Positions 41,985 to 53,100 of a stretch of 64,000 bases of DNA are shown piece by piece; position 1 is the first letter of the stretch, and every line of letters starts with the position of its first letter. Position numbers and translations under genes: made by a program. Source of the DNA: Butyrivibrio sp. AE2015. Lineage in GTDB: Bacteria; Bacillota; Clostridia; Lachnospirales; Lachnospiraceae. The DNA lies in the NCBI RefSeq assembly GCF_000420825.1, contig NZ_ATVR01000009.1, forward strand, positions 45,436-109,435. Direction: 5' to 3'. The notes beneath the pieces are model-generated. The model was not told where the DNA came from, made no database searches, and saw only the letters and a program-made list of their open reading frames with translations.

Positions 41985-43691
41985 ATGGCAGAAGAAGTAG
42001 TAACAAAAACAAATGACAATGCTGAAGAAGGCAATACTCCTTCAAGGCATTTTATTGAAGCAGCAATTGATAAGGATCTTCAGGATGGAGTGTACGACCA
42101 CGTACATACTCGTTTTCCGCCTGAACCAAACGGCTTTTTACATATAGGACATGCTAAGAGTATTCTTTTAAACTATGGAATGGCAAAAGAGTACGGCGGC
42201 AAGTTTAATATGAGATTTGACGACACCAACCCTACAAAGGAAAAGGCAGAGTTCATGGACTCTATCATCGAGGATGTTAAGTGGCTTGGTGCAGATTATG
42301 AGGATCGTTTATTCCATGCATCTGATTATTTTGACGAGATGTATGAAGACGCTGTAAAGCTCATCAAAAAAGGTAAGGCTTATGTTTCAGAGCTTACTGC
42401 TGATGAAATGCGTGAGTACAGAGGAACTCTTACAGAACCCGGTAAGAATGATCCTAACAGGGACAGAAGTGTAGAAGAGAACTTAAGACTCTTTGAAGAG
42501 ATGAAGAGCGGCAAGGTTGAAGATGGCGCTATGACACTTCGTGCCAAGATCGATATGGCTTCACCTAATATTAACATGAGAGATCCTATTATCTACAGGG
42601 TTGCTCATATGACACATGCAAGAACAGGTGACAAGTGGTGCATCTATCCTATGTACGACTTTGCTCATCCTATTGAGGATGCTATTGAGGGCATCACACA
42701 TTCTCTCTGCACTCTTGAGTTTGAGGATCACAGACCTTTGTATGACTGGGTTAAGACAGAATGTGAATATAAGAACCCACCAAGACAGATCGAGTTTGCA
42801 AAGCTCTATCTCAACAATGTTGTTACAGGTAAAAGATATATCAAGCGTCTTGTAGAAGATGGCATAGTTGACGGATGGGATGATCCAAGACTTGTTACTA
42901 TTGCTTCACTTAGAAGAAGAGGATTTACTCCTGAATCTATAAAGATGTTTGTTGATATGTGTGGTATCAGTAAGGCAAACTCTACAGCTGAGTATGCTAT
43001 GCTTGAGTATTGCATAAGAGAAGATCTTAAGCTCAAGGCTAAGAGAATGCTTGCTATCCTTGATCCTGTAAAGCTTATTATCGACAATTATCCTGAAGGT
43101 GAAACAGAGTATCTTGAGATTGAGAATAACAAGGAAGTTCCTGAAATGGGAACAAGAAAGATTCCTTTCGGAAAAGAGCTCTATATTGAGAGAGAGGACT
43201 TCTATGAGAATCCTCCTAAGAAGTATTTCCGTCTTTTCCCTGGAAATGAAGTAAGACTTATGAATGCTTACTTTGTAACATGTACAGGATGTGATAAGGA
43301 TGAGAATGGCAATGTTATTGCTGTTCATTGCACATATGATCCTGCAACAAAGTCAGGAAGCGGATTTAACGAGAGAAAAGTTAAAGGTACAATTCATTGG
43401 GTTTCTGCTAAGGAAGCACTTAATGCAGAAGTACGTTTGTATGAGAATATCATTGATGAAGAAAAGGGTGTTTATAATGAGGATGGATCACTTAACCTTA
43501 ACCCTAACTCCATCACTGTGATCAAGAATGCAAAACTTGAACCTGAGCTTAAAAATGCAGTAGCTTATGACAAATTCCAGTTTGTAAGAAATGGATTTTT
43601 CTGTGTTGATTCAAAGGATTCCAAGGAAGGAGCACCTGTATTTAACAGAATAGTGTCATTAAAGAGCTCATTTGTATTACCTAAAAACTAA
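41985..43691 (+). CDS. glnS: Glutaminyl-tRNA synthetase
   Basis: A 568-residue class I synthetase charging tRNA-Gln directly. The HIGH motif is in [20 protein letters not shown]. The ATP/tRNA region has [20 protein letters not shown]. The KMSKS-equivalent, normally MSKR in this enzyme, reads TGKR here ([14 protein letters not shown]), keeping the Lys-Arg pair but losing Ser. The C-terminal beta-barrel anticodon domain runs from about 335. The first 25 residues are a polar extension. The ribosome binding site is weak (AAAG). A single gene with a possible promoter in the 67-nt gap (TATAAT near 41955). Confidence 0.97.
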   Translation: MAEEVVTKTNDNAEEGNTPSRHFIEAAIDKDLQDGVYDHVHTRFPPEPNGFLHIGHAKSILLNYGMAKEYGGKFNMRFDDTNPTKEKAEFMDSIIEDVKWLGADYEDRLFHASDYFDEMYEDAVKLIKKGKAYVSELTADEMREYRGTLTEPGKNDPNRDRSVEENLRLFEEMKSGKVEDGAMTLRAKIDMASPNINMRDPIIYRVAHMTHARTGDKWCIYPMYDFAHPIEDAIEGITHSLCTLEFEDHRPLYDWVKTECEYKNPPRQIEFAKLYLNNVVTGKRYIKRLVEDGIVDGWDDPRLVTIASLRRRGFTPESIKMFVDMCGISKANSTAEYAMLEYCIREDLKLKAKRMLAILDPVKLIIDNYPEGETEYLEIENNKEVPEMGTRKIPFGKELYIEREDFYENPPKKYFRLFPGNEVRLMNAYFVTCTGCDKDENGNVIAVHCTYDPATKSGSGFNERKVKGTIHWVSAKEALNAEVRLYENIIDEEKGVYNEDGSLNLNPNSITVIKNAKLEPELKNAVAYDKFQFVRNGFFCVDSKDSKEGAPVFNRIVSLKSSFVLPKN

Positions 43692-43712
43692 TTTAAGAAA
43701 AGAGGTATAGGC

Positions 43713-44570
43713 ATGGCTGGTATTTTTTCTGGACTTGAGAAACTTGGACTGGGAAACATCGGTGGCGGAGACCTTTTTGAGGATCCAAAGAAAAAAGAAA
43801 CTGTAGTTAAAAAGGAAGAACCCAAGAAAAAGCTTGCGCTTGTTAATGAGGAAGATTACCTTTTTGACAAGAAATATAAATGTCCGGTTTGCGAATCAGA
43901 ATTTGAAGCTAAAACTGTAAGAACAGGTAAGGTCAGAATGAAGGCTGTAGATATCGACCTCAGACCTGATTACAGCGAAGTCGATCAGAATAAATATGAT
44001 GTTATAGGCTGTCCAGAGTGTGGATATGCAGCTCTTGGAAGATACTTTACAACACTTAATAAGTATCAGATCGAAGATATCAGAATAAAGATCTGCATGA
44101 ACTATAGGAAAATAGTCTATAAAGAACCTACATACAGCTATGAACATGCCAAGAGTCTTTATCAGCTTGCACTTGCCAATGCAGTTGTAAAGAAAGCAAA
44201 AAACAGTGAAAAGGCATACATCTGTATGAAAACCGCCTGGGTCGTAAGAGGTGAGACACAGCGTCTTGATGAGTCTGATCCTGATTACGAGACCAAGAAA
44301 AAAGAAAATGATGAGCAGGAGAAAGAGCTCCTTACAAATGCCCTTAACGGATTTGTAATGGCAAGACAGTCTGAGGAATTCCCTATTGCAGGAATGGATT
44401 CAACAACTCTTGACTATCTGATAGCAGCTCTTGCTATGGAGACAGATCAGTTTGATGTTGCAAGCAAGATGATCTCTGAGATTCTTACATCAAGAGTTGC
44501 AAACAGCAGGATCAAGGATAAGGCCAGAGTTTTAAAGGATATGCTCACAGAAAAAACTGGAGAACAATAA
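43713..44570 (+). CDS. DUF2225 zinc-ribbon protein
   Basis: A 285-residue protein. After a short low-complexity lead (about 1-50, KKKETVVKKEEPKKK) comes a zinc-ribbon-like domain with CPVCESEFEAKTVRTGKVRM and VIGCPECGYAALGRYF. A helical, tetratricopeptide-like C-terminus follows (NEKAYICMKTAWVVRG-type region near 165-185, then FPIAGMDSTTLDYLIAALAM). DUF2225 is widespread in Firmicutes without settled function. GAGG precedes the ATG, 21 nt after the glnS stop, so the two may be cotranscribed. A strong terminator follows. Confidence 0.9.
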   Translation: MAGIFSGLEKLGLGNIGGGDLFEDPKKKETVVKKEEPKKKLALVNEEDYLFDKKYKCPVCESEFEAKTVRTGKVRMKAVDIDLRPDYSEVDQNKYDVIGCPECGYAALGRYFTTLNKYQIEDIRIKICMNYRKIVYKEPTYSYEHAKSLYQLALANAVVKKAKNSEKAYICMKTAWVVRGETQRLDESDPDYETKKKENDEQEKELLTNALNGFVMARQSEEFPIAGMDSTTLDYLIAALAMETDQFDVASKMISEILTSRVANSRIKDKARVLKDMLTEKTGEQ

Positions 44571-44597
44571 AAAAAGAGGTGCTAAGCACCTCTTTTT
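44571..44597. terminator. Bidirectional terminator
   Basis: AAAAAGAGGTGC-TAA-GCACCTCTTTTTT is a perfect stem with A- and T-tails, between the DUF2225 gene and the convergent small membrane protein gene. Confidence 0.95.
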
Positions 44598-44606
44598 TAA
44601 TACTCA

Positions 44607-44912
44607 TTATTTCTCGTCTTCGTCGTCAAAGAATTCTTCTGATGAGGATGGCTCCTTATCAGCTTCGTTTTCTTCCTCATCTTTTGTATCAGATTCAGAA
44701 GTCTTGATATCAACATACTTTCTGGAAGTTGTCTTTATATCTTTTTCCTCATCGAGATCATCCTCGAAATCATCATATTCATCAAAATCATCGTCGAAGC
44801 TGTCAGCTATCTCAGCTTCTCTCTTGGAAAGATAGTAATAAGCACCTGCAGCTGCAGCGCCTACTGCTGTACAGAATAATATAAACTTACCAAATCCACT
44901 GTTTTTGGACAT
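44607..44912 (-). CDS. Small acidic membrane-anchored protein
   Basis: A 101-residue protein. One N-terminal membrane helix (about 8-28, GKFILFCTAVGAAAAGAYYY) is followed by a very acidic, disordered tail with runs of Asp and Glu (DSFDDDFDEYDDFEDDLDEE). No family is recognised. Similar short 'helix plus acidic tail' proteins are common in Lachnospiraceae. AGGAGG precedes the ATG. It is convergent with the DUF2225 gene and divergent from the kinase cluster. Confidence 0.7.
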   Translation of the reverse strand: MSKNSGFGKFILFCTAVGAAAAGAYYYLSKREAEIADSFDDDFDEYDDFEDDLDEEKDIKTTSRKYVDIKTSESDTKDEEENEADKEPSSSEEFFDDEDEK

Positions 44913-45118
44913 TTTAATAATCCTCCTATCGAACGATAGTTTAATTTTAATACAATTTAATTACAAATAAAAGCGTTAATTCATTGATGAACAAAAAAAG
45001 TTTAAGGAAATCTAATGCTTTTATAAGAATTAAGAAATAATTAAGAGATAGCATTGATGATATAATGCAATAAAGTAAAACATAATTGCGATAACTGCGC
45101 CTTTTGGGAGATTGGTTG

Positions 45119-48100
45119 ATGCTTTCAATAAATCTTAGAAAGATAGGAATTATATATCTGTTTTTATTAGTCTTCTTTCTGATGCCTTTATCTGTAAATG
45201 CCGAGGAAGAAAACACTGAAGAAAATGTCGGCGGTGCCATGGCGGCTACGGGTCAGGTAAAAGGTCTTGGATATGCTACAAAGCTCTATAATTCATCAAA
45301 CGGACTTCCCACTTCTGATGCAAATTGTATTTTATCAGGCAGCGATGGGTATATATGGGTTGGCGGATATGCCGGACTTATGAAGTATGACGGCATTACC
45401 TTCGAGCGCCAGGATTCGACTAATGGTCTCACCAATGCCAATACACTTTTAGAAGACCATAAGCACAGGCTGTGGGTGGGAACTAATGACAATGGAATAG
45501 TGGTCCTTGATAATGGCAATACTATCAGATACAGCTACCTTGATGGTCTTAAATCTTCCACAATGAGGTCTCTTGCAGAGAGTATAGATGGAAATGTTTA
45601 TGCCGGATCTACTAACGGTATCTCATATGTTGACGAATATATGAGACTTCACCTGGTTGATGATTCTCTTTTGTCTGATACATATATCATCAGGTTAATA
45701 GCAGATTCTGATGGTAGAGTGTACGGATGTAACAGGCTGGGAGAAGTGTTCTGCATAGAAAACGGAGAGATCATATCCTGCTATTCCAGCGAGGATCTTG
45801 GAATAGATACAGTTACAACAATCTTTGTGGACCCTGATTCAAAGGGATATCTTTATTATGGGACCACCAATGACCTTGTATATTACGGCAGATATGGCAG
45901 CAAGGGTATGGGACTTAAGAGGGTATCTGTAAGTCCTGCATCAGATATTTCCTGGATAGGCAAAGCTGCAGACAGAATATGGGTCTTGTCAGGCAGTGTG
46001 GTAGGATACCTTGATAAGAATAACAGATATATCACATTGGACAACCTTCCTCTTACAAGCCTTATTGGTTCCATGATAGAGGATTATGAGGGGAATTTGT
46101 GGTTTACATCAACAAGACAGGGAGTTATGAAACTTGTTGCCAACAGCTTTGTGAATGTCTCCGACCAGGCCAATGCAAGCAATGAAGTTGTCAATGCTAC
46201 CTGCACTTTTGGAGGATTATTATACATTGGAACGGAAAAAGGCCTTGAGATTGTCACGTCAGGAAATCACAGAATTGAGAATGAACTGACAGAAGAACTA
46301 AAAGACGTAAGGATACGGTGCATTATTGAGGATTACGACAGTAATCTGTGGATTGGGACTTTTACGAAAGATAAAGGGCTTATATGCTATTCCAAAAGAG
46401 GTGACATCCTTAAGTTTGATGAGAAATCCGGCTTTATATGCAATGAGATAAGAAGTATCAGCCTAAGAGAAGACGGATCTATTTTAGTTGCAACTAACAG
46501 AGGACTGGCAGTAATAAAAGATAAAGTAGTCGTTGATACGATCGGCAAAGAGACCATCAGCAATACATTGCTACTTACTTCCTGTGAAGGACCAAACGGC
46601 GATATTTATATAGGCTCTGATGGAGATGGTATCTATATTGTTGATAAGGATCATAATGTCAAAAGACTGGGAAGAGATGAGGGCCTTACCAGTGATGTTA
46701 TCATGCGCATTAAATATGACGAAGAAAGACAGATCTACTGGGTAATAACATCTAATGCACTGTGTTATATGAAAGATGAGAAGATCTACAATCTCACCAA
46801 ATTCCCATATTCCAATAACTATGACATTTTCTTTTCTAAATCAGGAGATGCCTGGGTTCTGGCCTCAAATGGTATATATGTGGCAAACATAGAAGACATA
46901 ATGAGTGGAAAAGAGTTTAAATATCAGTTCTTTGACGCTTCAAGTGGTCTTCCAAGTGTTCCGACAGGCAATTCATACAGCGATATAGACAATGAGGGAA
47001 ATCTTTTCATATGCGGGCGAAGCGGAGTCAGCAGTGTAAATATAGATGACTATCAGGATCGCGAAGCGCATGTAAAGATCTATATCAAATCCATAACCTG
47101 TGATGACAGGGAGGTAAAACAGAGAGATGATGGGACATATGTTATTCCTGCTTCCAAAGGCAGAATTCAGATAAATGCATCTATACTGAACTACACACTT
47201 ATAAATCCACTGGTAAGGATTTACCTTGAGGAATCAAAAGATGAAGGCGTGACTATGTTTCAGAATAGTATGTCAGCCTTGACATATACGAGTCTTCCTT
47301 ACGGAAATTACAAGCTTCATGTCCAGCTTCAGAGTCAGGCCAATGGAAAAGTATATCAGGATGAAGTATTTAACATAAAAAAGGAGGCAAGGCCCACAGA
47401 GATAGTTGCCGTAAAGGTAGCCATTGGCATCCTGGGAGCTATTCTTATTGCGGTGGTTGTGTGGCAGATCCTAAGCGGAACCATTATAAGAAGGCAATAT
47501 GAGCAGATCCGCATAGCTAAAGATGACGCTGAGAGAGCAAACAGCGCAAAGTCGAGATTCCTTGCCAATATGTCCCATGAGATCAGAACACCTATCAACA
47601 CCATCATGGGTATGGATGAGATGATAATGAGGCAGGACTCTGAAGGGGTTCCAAAGGAGTATTATCAGAGCATAATGAGTTATGCCAGTGACATAAAAAG
47701 AGCATCGGAGTCTCTTTTGGGACTTATAAATGACGTTCTCGACCTGTCCAAGATTGAGTCAGGAAAAGTTCATCTTGTGGAAGAAGAGTATGATCTTGTT
47801 GAACTTTTAAGAGCAATCATACCTATGATCAGGGTAAGAAGCAATTTAAAGAATCTTGATTTCAAGGTGGAAGTAGATGAAAATCTCCCCCAGAAATTAT
47901 ATGGTGATGACGGCAAGATAAAACAGGTGGTACTAAACCTTCTTACAAACGCAGTGAAGTATACCGAAGAAGGCGAATTTACCTTAAAGGTCGAAAAGGT
48001 TTGGGCTGATGCCAAAGACTGCGGACTTAAGTTTGTGGTAAAAGACACAGGAATTGGAGTTAAAGAAGAGAATATTGAAAAGCTCTTTTCCGCCTTTGAG

Positions 48101-49345
48101 AGATTTGAAGAAAACAGAAACCGCTCTATTCAGGGGACAGGACTTGGACTTCACATTTCAAAACAGTTTGCGGAGCTTATGAAAGGCGATTTAAGGTGCG
48201 AAAGTGAGTATGGAAAAGGTTCAACCTTCACCTTTGAGGTCGAGCAAAAAATAGTTGATGGAAGTGCCATTGGTAAGTTCACTGAAAGCAGCGGTGACAT
48301 ACATATTGGTCCATATGTACCTGAAGTTTACGCACCTGAAGCAAAGGTTCTTGTGGTGGACGATGATGCCATGAACAGGCAGGTTATTTCAGGACTTTTG
48401 AGCAAAACAGGCCTTAAACTCACAACTGCTACCAATGGAAAAGAGTGTCTGGAAAAGCTAAAAGAGAACTCTTTCCACTTAGTCCTTTTGGATCATATGA
48501 TGCCTGTTATGGACGGAATGGAGACAATAAAAGAGATAAGAAAGGACTACCCGGATCTGCCTGTACTCATGCTGACTGCAAATGCAGCTAACAGCGGGAA
48601 TGAGTTTTATTTAAGCCATGGTTTTAATGGATATCTCCCAAAACCTTTAAATGGTGCTGATCTTGAAAAGGCAATCAAAAAGTATATTCCAAAAGATCTT
48701 TTGAAGGAAGAAATACCGGAGGAACTCATAGGAAAGCAGGATAATGCGGAGACAGACATGGGCGAACTATCCTGGGTAAAAGACATCGATGATATCTCTG
48801 TGGATGAAGGAATACTAAACTGTGGAGGCAAAGACTCTTATGTAAGTGCACTTACTCTTTTTGCAAACACGGTATCAGATAATTCGGATGTTATTGAAAA
48901 AGCTTTTACCGAGAAGGATATCAAGGCTTTCACAATTAAGGTTCATGCCCTAAAGAGCGCTGCAAGGCTCGTCGGAGCAATGGAACTTTCGGAACTTGCA
49001 AAAAAACTTGAGGCAGCAGGCAATAACAATGACATTGAATTTATTAATGAAAAAACAAAACTACTTCTGGAAAAATACAGAAATTTCAAGGATAAGCTCA
49101 AAGGGCTTGTTGAAAAAGAAGAGGATAATTCAGCCAAAGAACCCATTCCGGAGGCTGAACTTAAGGAAGCTTATGATGCTTTGAGTGAATTCGTTACCCA
49201 AATGGAGTATGATGGCGCTATAATGGTAGTGGAGCAGGTTAAGAAGTACAAACTGCCGGAAAAAGACAAAAAGAAATTTGATAATATAGAACATGCTTTA
49301 AAACAATTTGACTGGGACAAAGTTGAAGATGAACTGAAAACATGA
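45119..49345 (+). CDS. Two-component hybrid kinase with beta-propeller sensor
   Basis: A 1408-residue protein of the BT-type one-piece two-component design. ATG 45119 has GGGAG about 9 nt upstream. Order: signal peptide (about 1-29), two-bladed-set Reg_prop propeller (about 45-690; repeats such as GSDGYIWVGGYAGLMKYDG and EDYEGNLWFTSTRQGVMKL), Y_Y_Y-like domain (about 690-760), membrane helix (about 765-790), HisKA with phospho-His in [11 protein letters not shown], HATPase (about 925-1045), receiver with LLDHMMPVMDG, HPt with His in KVHALKSAARLVGA, and a C-terminal module shared with the other two kinases (about 1346-1408). The propeller suggests sensing of external saccharides. The next gene follows after 19 nt. 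Confidence 0.95.
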   Translation: MLSINLRKIGIIYLFLLVFFLMPLSVNAEEENTEENVGGAMAATGQVKGLGYATKLYNSSNGLPTSDANCILSGSDGYIWVGGYAGLMKYDGITFERQDSTNGLTNANTLLEDHKHRLWVGTNDNGIVVLDNGNTIRYSYLDGLKSSTMRSLAESIDGNVYAGSTNGISYVDEYMRLHLVDDSLLSDTYIIRLIADSDGRVYGCNRLGEVFCIENGEIISCYSSEDLGIDTVTTIFVDPDSKGYLYYGTTNDLVYYGRYGSKGMGLKRVSVSPASDISWIGKAADRIWVLSGSVVGYLDKNNRYITLDNLPLTSLIGSMIEDYEGNLWFTSTRQGVMKLVANSFVNVSDQANASNEVVNATCTFGGLLYIGTEKGLEIVTSGNHRIENELTEELKDVRIRCIIEDYDSNLWIGTFTKDKGLICYSKRGDILKFDEKSGFICNEIRSISLREDGSILVATNRGLAVIKDKVVVDTIGKETISNTLLLTSCEGPNGDIYIGSDGDGIYIVDKDHNVKRLGRDEGLTSDVIMRIKYDEERQIYWVITSNALCYMKDEKIYNLTKFPYSNNYDIFFSKSGDAWVLASNGIYVANIEDIMSGKEFKYQFFDASSGLPSVPTGNSYSDIDNEGNLFICGRSGVSSVNIDDYQDREAHVKIYIKSITCDDREVKQRDDGTYVIPASKGRIQINASILNYTLINPLVRIYLEESKDEGVTMFQNSMSALTYTSLPYGNYKLHVQLQSQANGKVYQDEVFNIKKEARPTEIVAVKVAIGILGAILIAVVVWQILSGTIIRRQYEQIRIAKDDAERANSAKSRFLANMSHEIRTPINTIMGMDEMIMRQDSEGVPKEYYQSIMSYASDIKRASESLLGLINDVLDLSKIESGKVHLVEEEYDLVELLRAIIPMIRVRSNLKNLDFKVEVDENLPQKLYGDDGKIKQVVLNLLTNAVKYTEEGEFTLKVEKVWADAKDCGLKFVVKDTGIGVKEENIEKLFSAFERFEENRNRSIQGTGLGLHISKQFAELMKGDLRCESEYGKGSTFTFEVEQKIVDGSAIGKFTESSGDIHIGPYVPEVYAPEAKVLVVDDDAMNRQVISGLLSKTGLKLTTATNGKECLEKLKENSFHLVLLDHMMPVMDGMETIKEIRKDYPDLPVLMLTANAANSGNEFYLSHGFNGYLPKPLNGADLEKAIKKYIPKDLLKEEIPEELIGKQDNAETDMGELSWVKDIDDISVDEGILNCGGKDSYVSALTLFANTVSDNSDVIEKAFTEKDIKAFTIKVHALKSAARLVGAMELSELAKKLEAAGNNNDIEFINEKTKLLLEKYRNFKDKLKGLVEKEEDNSAKEPIPEAELKEAYDALSEFVTQMEYDGAIMVVEQVKKYKLPEKDKKKFDNIEHALKQFDWDKVEDELKT

Positions 49346-49364
49346 TACTTACGGAGGATAATTT

Positions 49365-50126
49365 ATGTTTTTTGGCTCAGGTAAGGTGCTGGTAATAGGT
49401 GAAAAAGAGACTTTTATAATAAAGGTCTTACTTGGAAAACTAAATGATGCAAGATTGCAGACATCTTTTGCTTCAGAAAATTTAAATGCAATAAATGAGG
49501 CATGGCCGGAGGATGGTCTTATTGTGTACTATCTGGAAGCAGGAAACAGGATTTCGCCTGAAATATCCACCTTTTTGAAGGATAAGCTGTTGGAGTGCAA
49601 TAAACAGCTCTTTGTCATTGGTGATGCTGTTGATACCAAAAGCGTGATAGATTCAATGCCACCGCATCTTATTGGAAAAGTTTTTGAGAGGCCACTTAAT
49701 TATGAGAACTTTGTCAGCGCAACGCTTGCTTATTTCAATATGGTGGCTGATGGCGAAACTAAACGAAGTGTCCTGATCGTGGATGATGATCCTAACTATA
49801 TGGGACTTGTTAGAGAGTGGCTAAAAGATACCTATAAAGTTTCTATGGCCAATTCAGGAATGAGAGCAATAAAGTGGCTTAGCTCAAATAGTGCAGACCT
49901 TATACTGCTTGATTATGAGATGCCGGTTACTGACGGGCCGCAGGTTCTCGAGATGCTGCGGAGCGATCAGGAAACCAAGGATATTCCGGTTATGTTCCTT
50001 ACCGGAAAGGACGACAAAGAAAGCGTTATGGCAGTTCTTTCACTAAAGCCCGAAGGCTATATATTAAAGACCAGCGGCAAAGAGGAACTTGTAAACACAA
50101 TTCGTAAGTTTTTTATGTCAAGGTGA
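49365..50126 (+). CDS. Double-receiver response regulator without output domain
   Basis: A 253-residue protein. The N-terminal half (1-125) has a receiver-like fold (GKVLVIGEKETFIIKVLLGK) but no phosphorylatable Asp at the expected place (DGLIVYYLEAG), so it is a pseudo-receiver. The second half is a complete receiver: VLIVDDDPNYMG, phospho-acceptor Asp in LILLDYEMPVTDGP, FLTGKDDKE, and Lys in YILKTSG. No DNA-binding or enzymatic domain follows. It sits between two hybrid kinases with HPt domains (gaps of 19 and 10 nt), so it probably takes or drains phosphate in their relay. GGAGG precedes the ATG. Confidence 0.92.
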   Translation: MFFGSGKVLVIGEKETFIIKVLLGKLNDARLQTSFASENLNAINEAWPEDGLIVYYLEAGNRISPEISTFLKDKLLECNKQLFVIGDAVDTKSVIDSMPPHLIGKVFERPLNYENFVSATLAYFNMVADGETKRSVLIVDDDPNYMGLVREWLKDTYKVSMANSGMRAIKWLSSNSADLILLDYEMPVTDGPQVLEMLRSDQETKDIPVMFLTGKDDKESVMAVLSLKPEGYILKTSGKEELVNTIRKFFMSR

Positions 50127-50136
50127 ATGATATCTG

Positions 50137-53100
50137 ATGAGAAAAAGAACTTTTAAAGATTATTCATCAAAAGAAATATATATATACAAGGTGACGTTGA
50201 TCCTGGCGGGAATCCTTTTGAACCTTGCCGGGAAATGGATCGCCGGCTTTTTTGGGCTGCCGCTTTTTCTTGATACTGTAGGAACAATATTCGCCTCTGC
50301 TGAATGTGGCTTGTTTGCAGGCCTTTTTGTTGCGCTTATGACAAATGTGGCAGGCAATTATTTTGATGGCGTATCCTTGTATTTTGCCATTGTAAATATG
50401 GTTGTTGCGCTTTGTTCTGCAAGATTCTTTTATAAGAATTATCTTAAGAGAAAGTCTGGACTTATTTCTTTTATTTCTGTGATATCTATAATATCAGGTA
50501 CCCTCTCAGCATTTATCGAGTGGTCTATTATTGGAGTACCTGAAAATGAACTGGTTGCCGGATTTACTGCGCTTGTATTGGATAAGGCAGATCTTCCATA
50601 CATGCTTTCCTATGTTATTGGCGATGTGGCAGTCAATTTCATTGATAAAACAGTAGCTGTGGTCATAGCACTTATTCTGGTCTGGCTGATCCCCGGTGGA
50701 GTAAGGGATGGAATATGGAACAGGGAGCTAAACTATGCTGAAGTAGCAAAGGAGCAGTTCTATAACGGCGAATATAATGACATGAATCGTCGAAAGATAA
50801 GAATAAGACTTCTTTCCATAATTGCTTTGGAAGCTACATTCCTTTCAGCAGTTATTTCGTATGTGAGTATTTCGCTCTACAATGAAAATGCTGTACGCGA
50901 TAGAATTGAGCAGGTTAAGGGCGTGACAAGACTTATTTCAGGAGCCTTTGATGGCGATATGATGCCTGTTTTTTTGGAGGAAGGATTTTCCAACCAAAGA
51001 TACCTAGACCTGGAGGGACTTCTGGTTGCGACCTGTGTTAATTCTCCCGGGGTAGACAGAGCATATGTTTATCAGATAAAAGAAAATGGATATTACATAA
51101 TATTTGATTCTGATCCGGGATTTAAGGTGGGTGGTTCTATTGGTGAGTATCATCCGCATATAGAGGGCTTTTTACCTTATGTGCCGCAGCTTGTGGCAGG
51201 TGAAAAGATTGACCCGGTGGAGATTAATGACGACAGCGGCTGGTATATAACAGGACTTCAGCCTGTGTATAACAGTGCGGGAGAGTGCGTGGCTTATGTT
51301 GGCGCGGATATGTCCATGAAGAATATACTAAGTTATAGACATGATTTTACTATAAGAGTTTTACTGGTTGCCGTGAGCTTCCTTGTACTTAGCATTTCTC
51401 TGGGAGTATGGCTGGCAGCTAAATATCATACAATTTTGGACAGACAGTATGACATGCTTCGTGAGGCAAAAGAGGAAGCCGACAGTGCCAACAGGGCAAA
51501 GACAAGATTTCTTGCAAATATGTCTCATGAGATCAGAACGCCTATTAATACCATCATGGGCATGGATGAGATGATACTTCGTCAGGACACAGAAGGTGTT
51601 TCAAGAGACTATGTGGAGAATATTCAGGGGTATGCCGCATCTATAAAGAAAGCATCCGAGATTCTTCTGGGATTGATAAATGATATCCTTGATCTGTCCA
51701 AGATAGAATCAGGGAAGATGAATTTGGTAGAGCAGAACTATGATACAGCGGAAGCTCTTAGAAGTATAGTATCTATGATACGTGTTAAGAGCAATGAAAA
51801 GGGATTGGATTTCAAAGTTGAAATAGATAAAGATATACCGAAAGTCCTTTATGGTGATGTAGGAAAACTTAAGCAGGTTGTCTTAAATCTTCTCACAAAT
51901 GCTATAAAATATACAAATGAGGGCGGTTTTACTTTAAAACTGGCAATGCTTCGCTCAGACGGCGACAGGTGTGATCTGTATTTGGGCGTTAATGACACCG
52001 GAATAGGTATTAAATCCGGGGATATAGATAAAATTTTTGCCCCATTTGAGAGAGTGGATGAAGTGAAAAACGAAGCTGTTCAGGGAACTGGTCTTGGTCT
52101 TAATATCTCAAGACAATTCGTTAAGCTCATGGGCGGAGAACTTAAGTGTGAAAGTGAGTACGGCGAAGGTTCGACGTTTTTCTTCACAATAAGTCAAAAG
52201 GTGATAAACAATGACCCTATAGGCGAATTTGTTGAGAAACATGATGAGCAGCATGTCGGAAAATATATTCCTAAATTTGTTGCACCTGACGCCAAGATTA
52301 TGGTTGTTGACGACAATGAGATGAACCTTCAGGTTGTACTTGGTCTCTTAAAGAGGTCTAAGATAAATATCGTTACAGCCATGAGTGGTAGAGAATGTCT
52401 TGATAAATTGGATGACAGCTATAACCTTATTTTGCTGGACCACATGATGCCTGGTATGGATGGTATTGAGACTCTTCAGGAGATACATCAGATCACGGTT
52501 GAGATTCCGGTAATCGCGCTCACAGCCAATGCAGCTCACGATGGAAGGGATTACTATAGAAGCAAGGGATTTATTGATTACCTTGCTAAACCGGTTGATG
52601 GAGATCTGCTTGAAGAAACTATCAGAAAGTACCTGCCTGACAATCTTATTCATGACGTTGATCCAAATGAAGTTGAAAAAGAAAAGCCGCATCTTTCTGA
52701 AAGCCTTAAAAAATTGATTGGTATTGAGGGAATAAATCTTGATGACGGTATCAACTTCTGCGGAAGTACTGATTCACTTGAGAAATTCCTTGATACTTTC
52801 TACGGGACCATCGATGAAAAGGCAAAAGAGATCGAGGATGCTTTTACTTCAGAGGATTATAGCTTTTATACCATTAAGGTACACGCATTGAAGAGCACTG
52901 CAAGGATAATAGGTGCAAAAGAGCTTTCGGAGCTGGCACTTAGCCTTGAAGAAGCGGGAAAGAGTGGAAATATTGACCTTATAAAAGAAAAGACAAAAAC
53001 TCTTTTGTCCCTCTACAGAAGTTACAAGGGAAAACTGCACAACTACTTTGCTAAAAGGCATCAAAGCGAAGGCGAAAAAGAAACCATTACAGAGGACATG

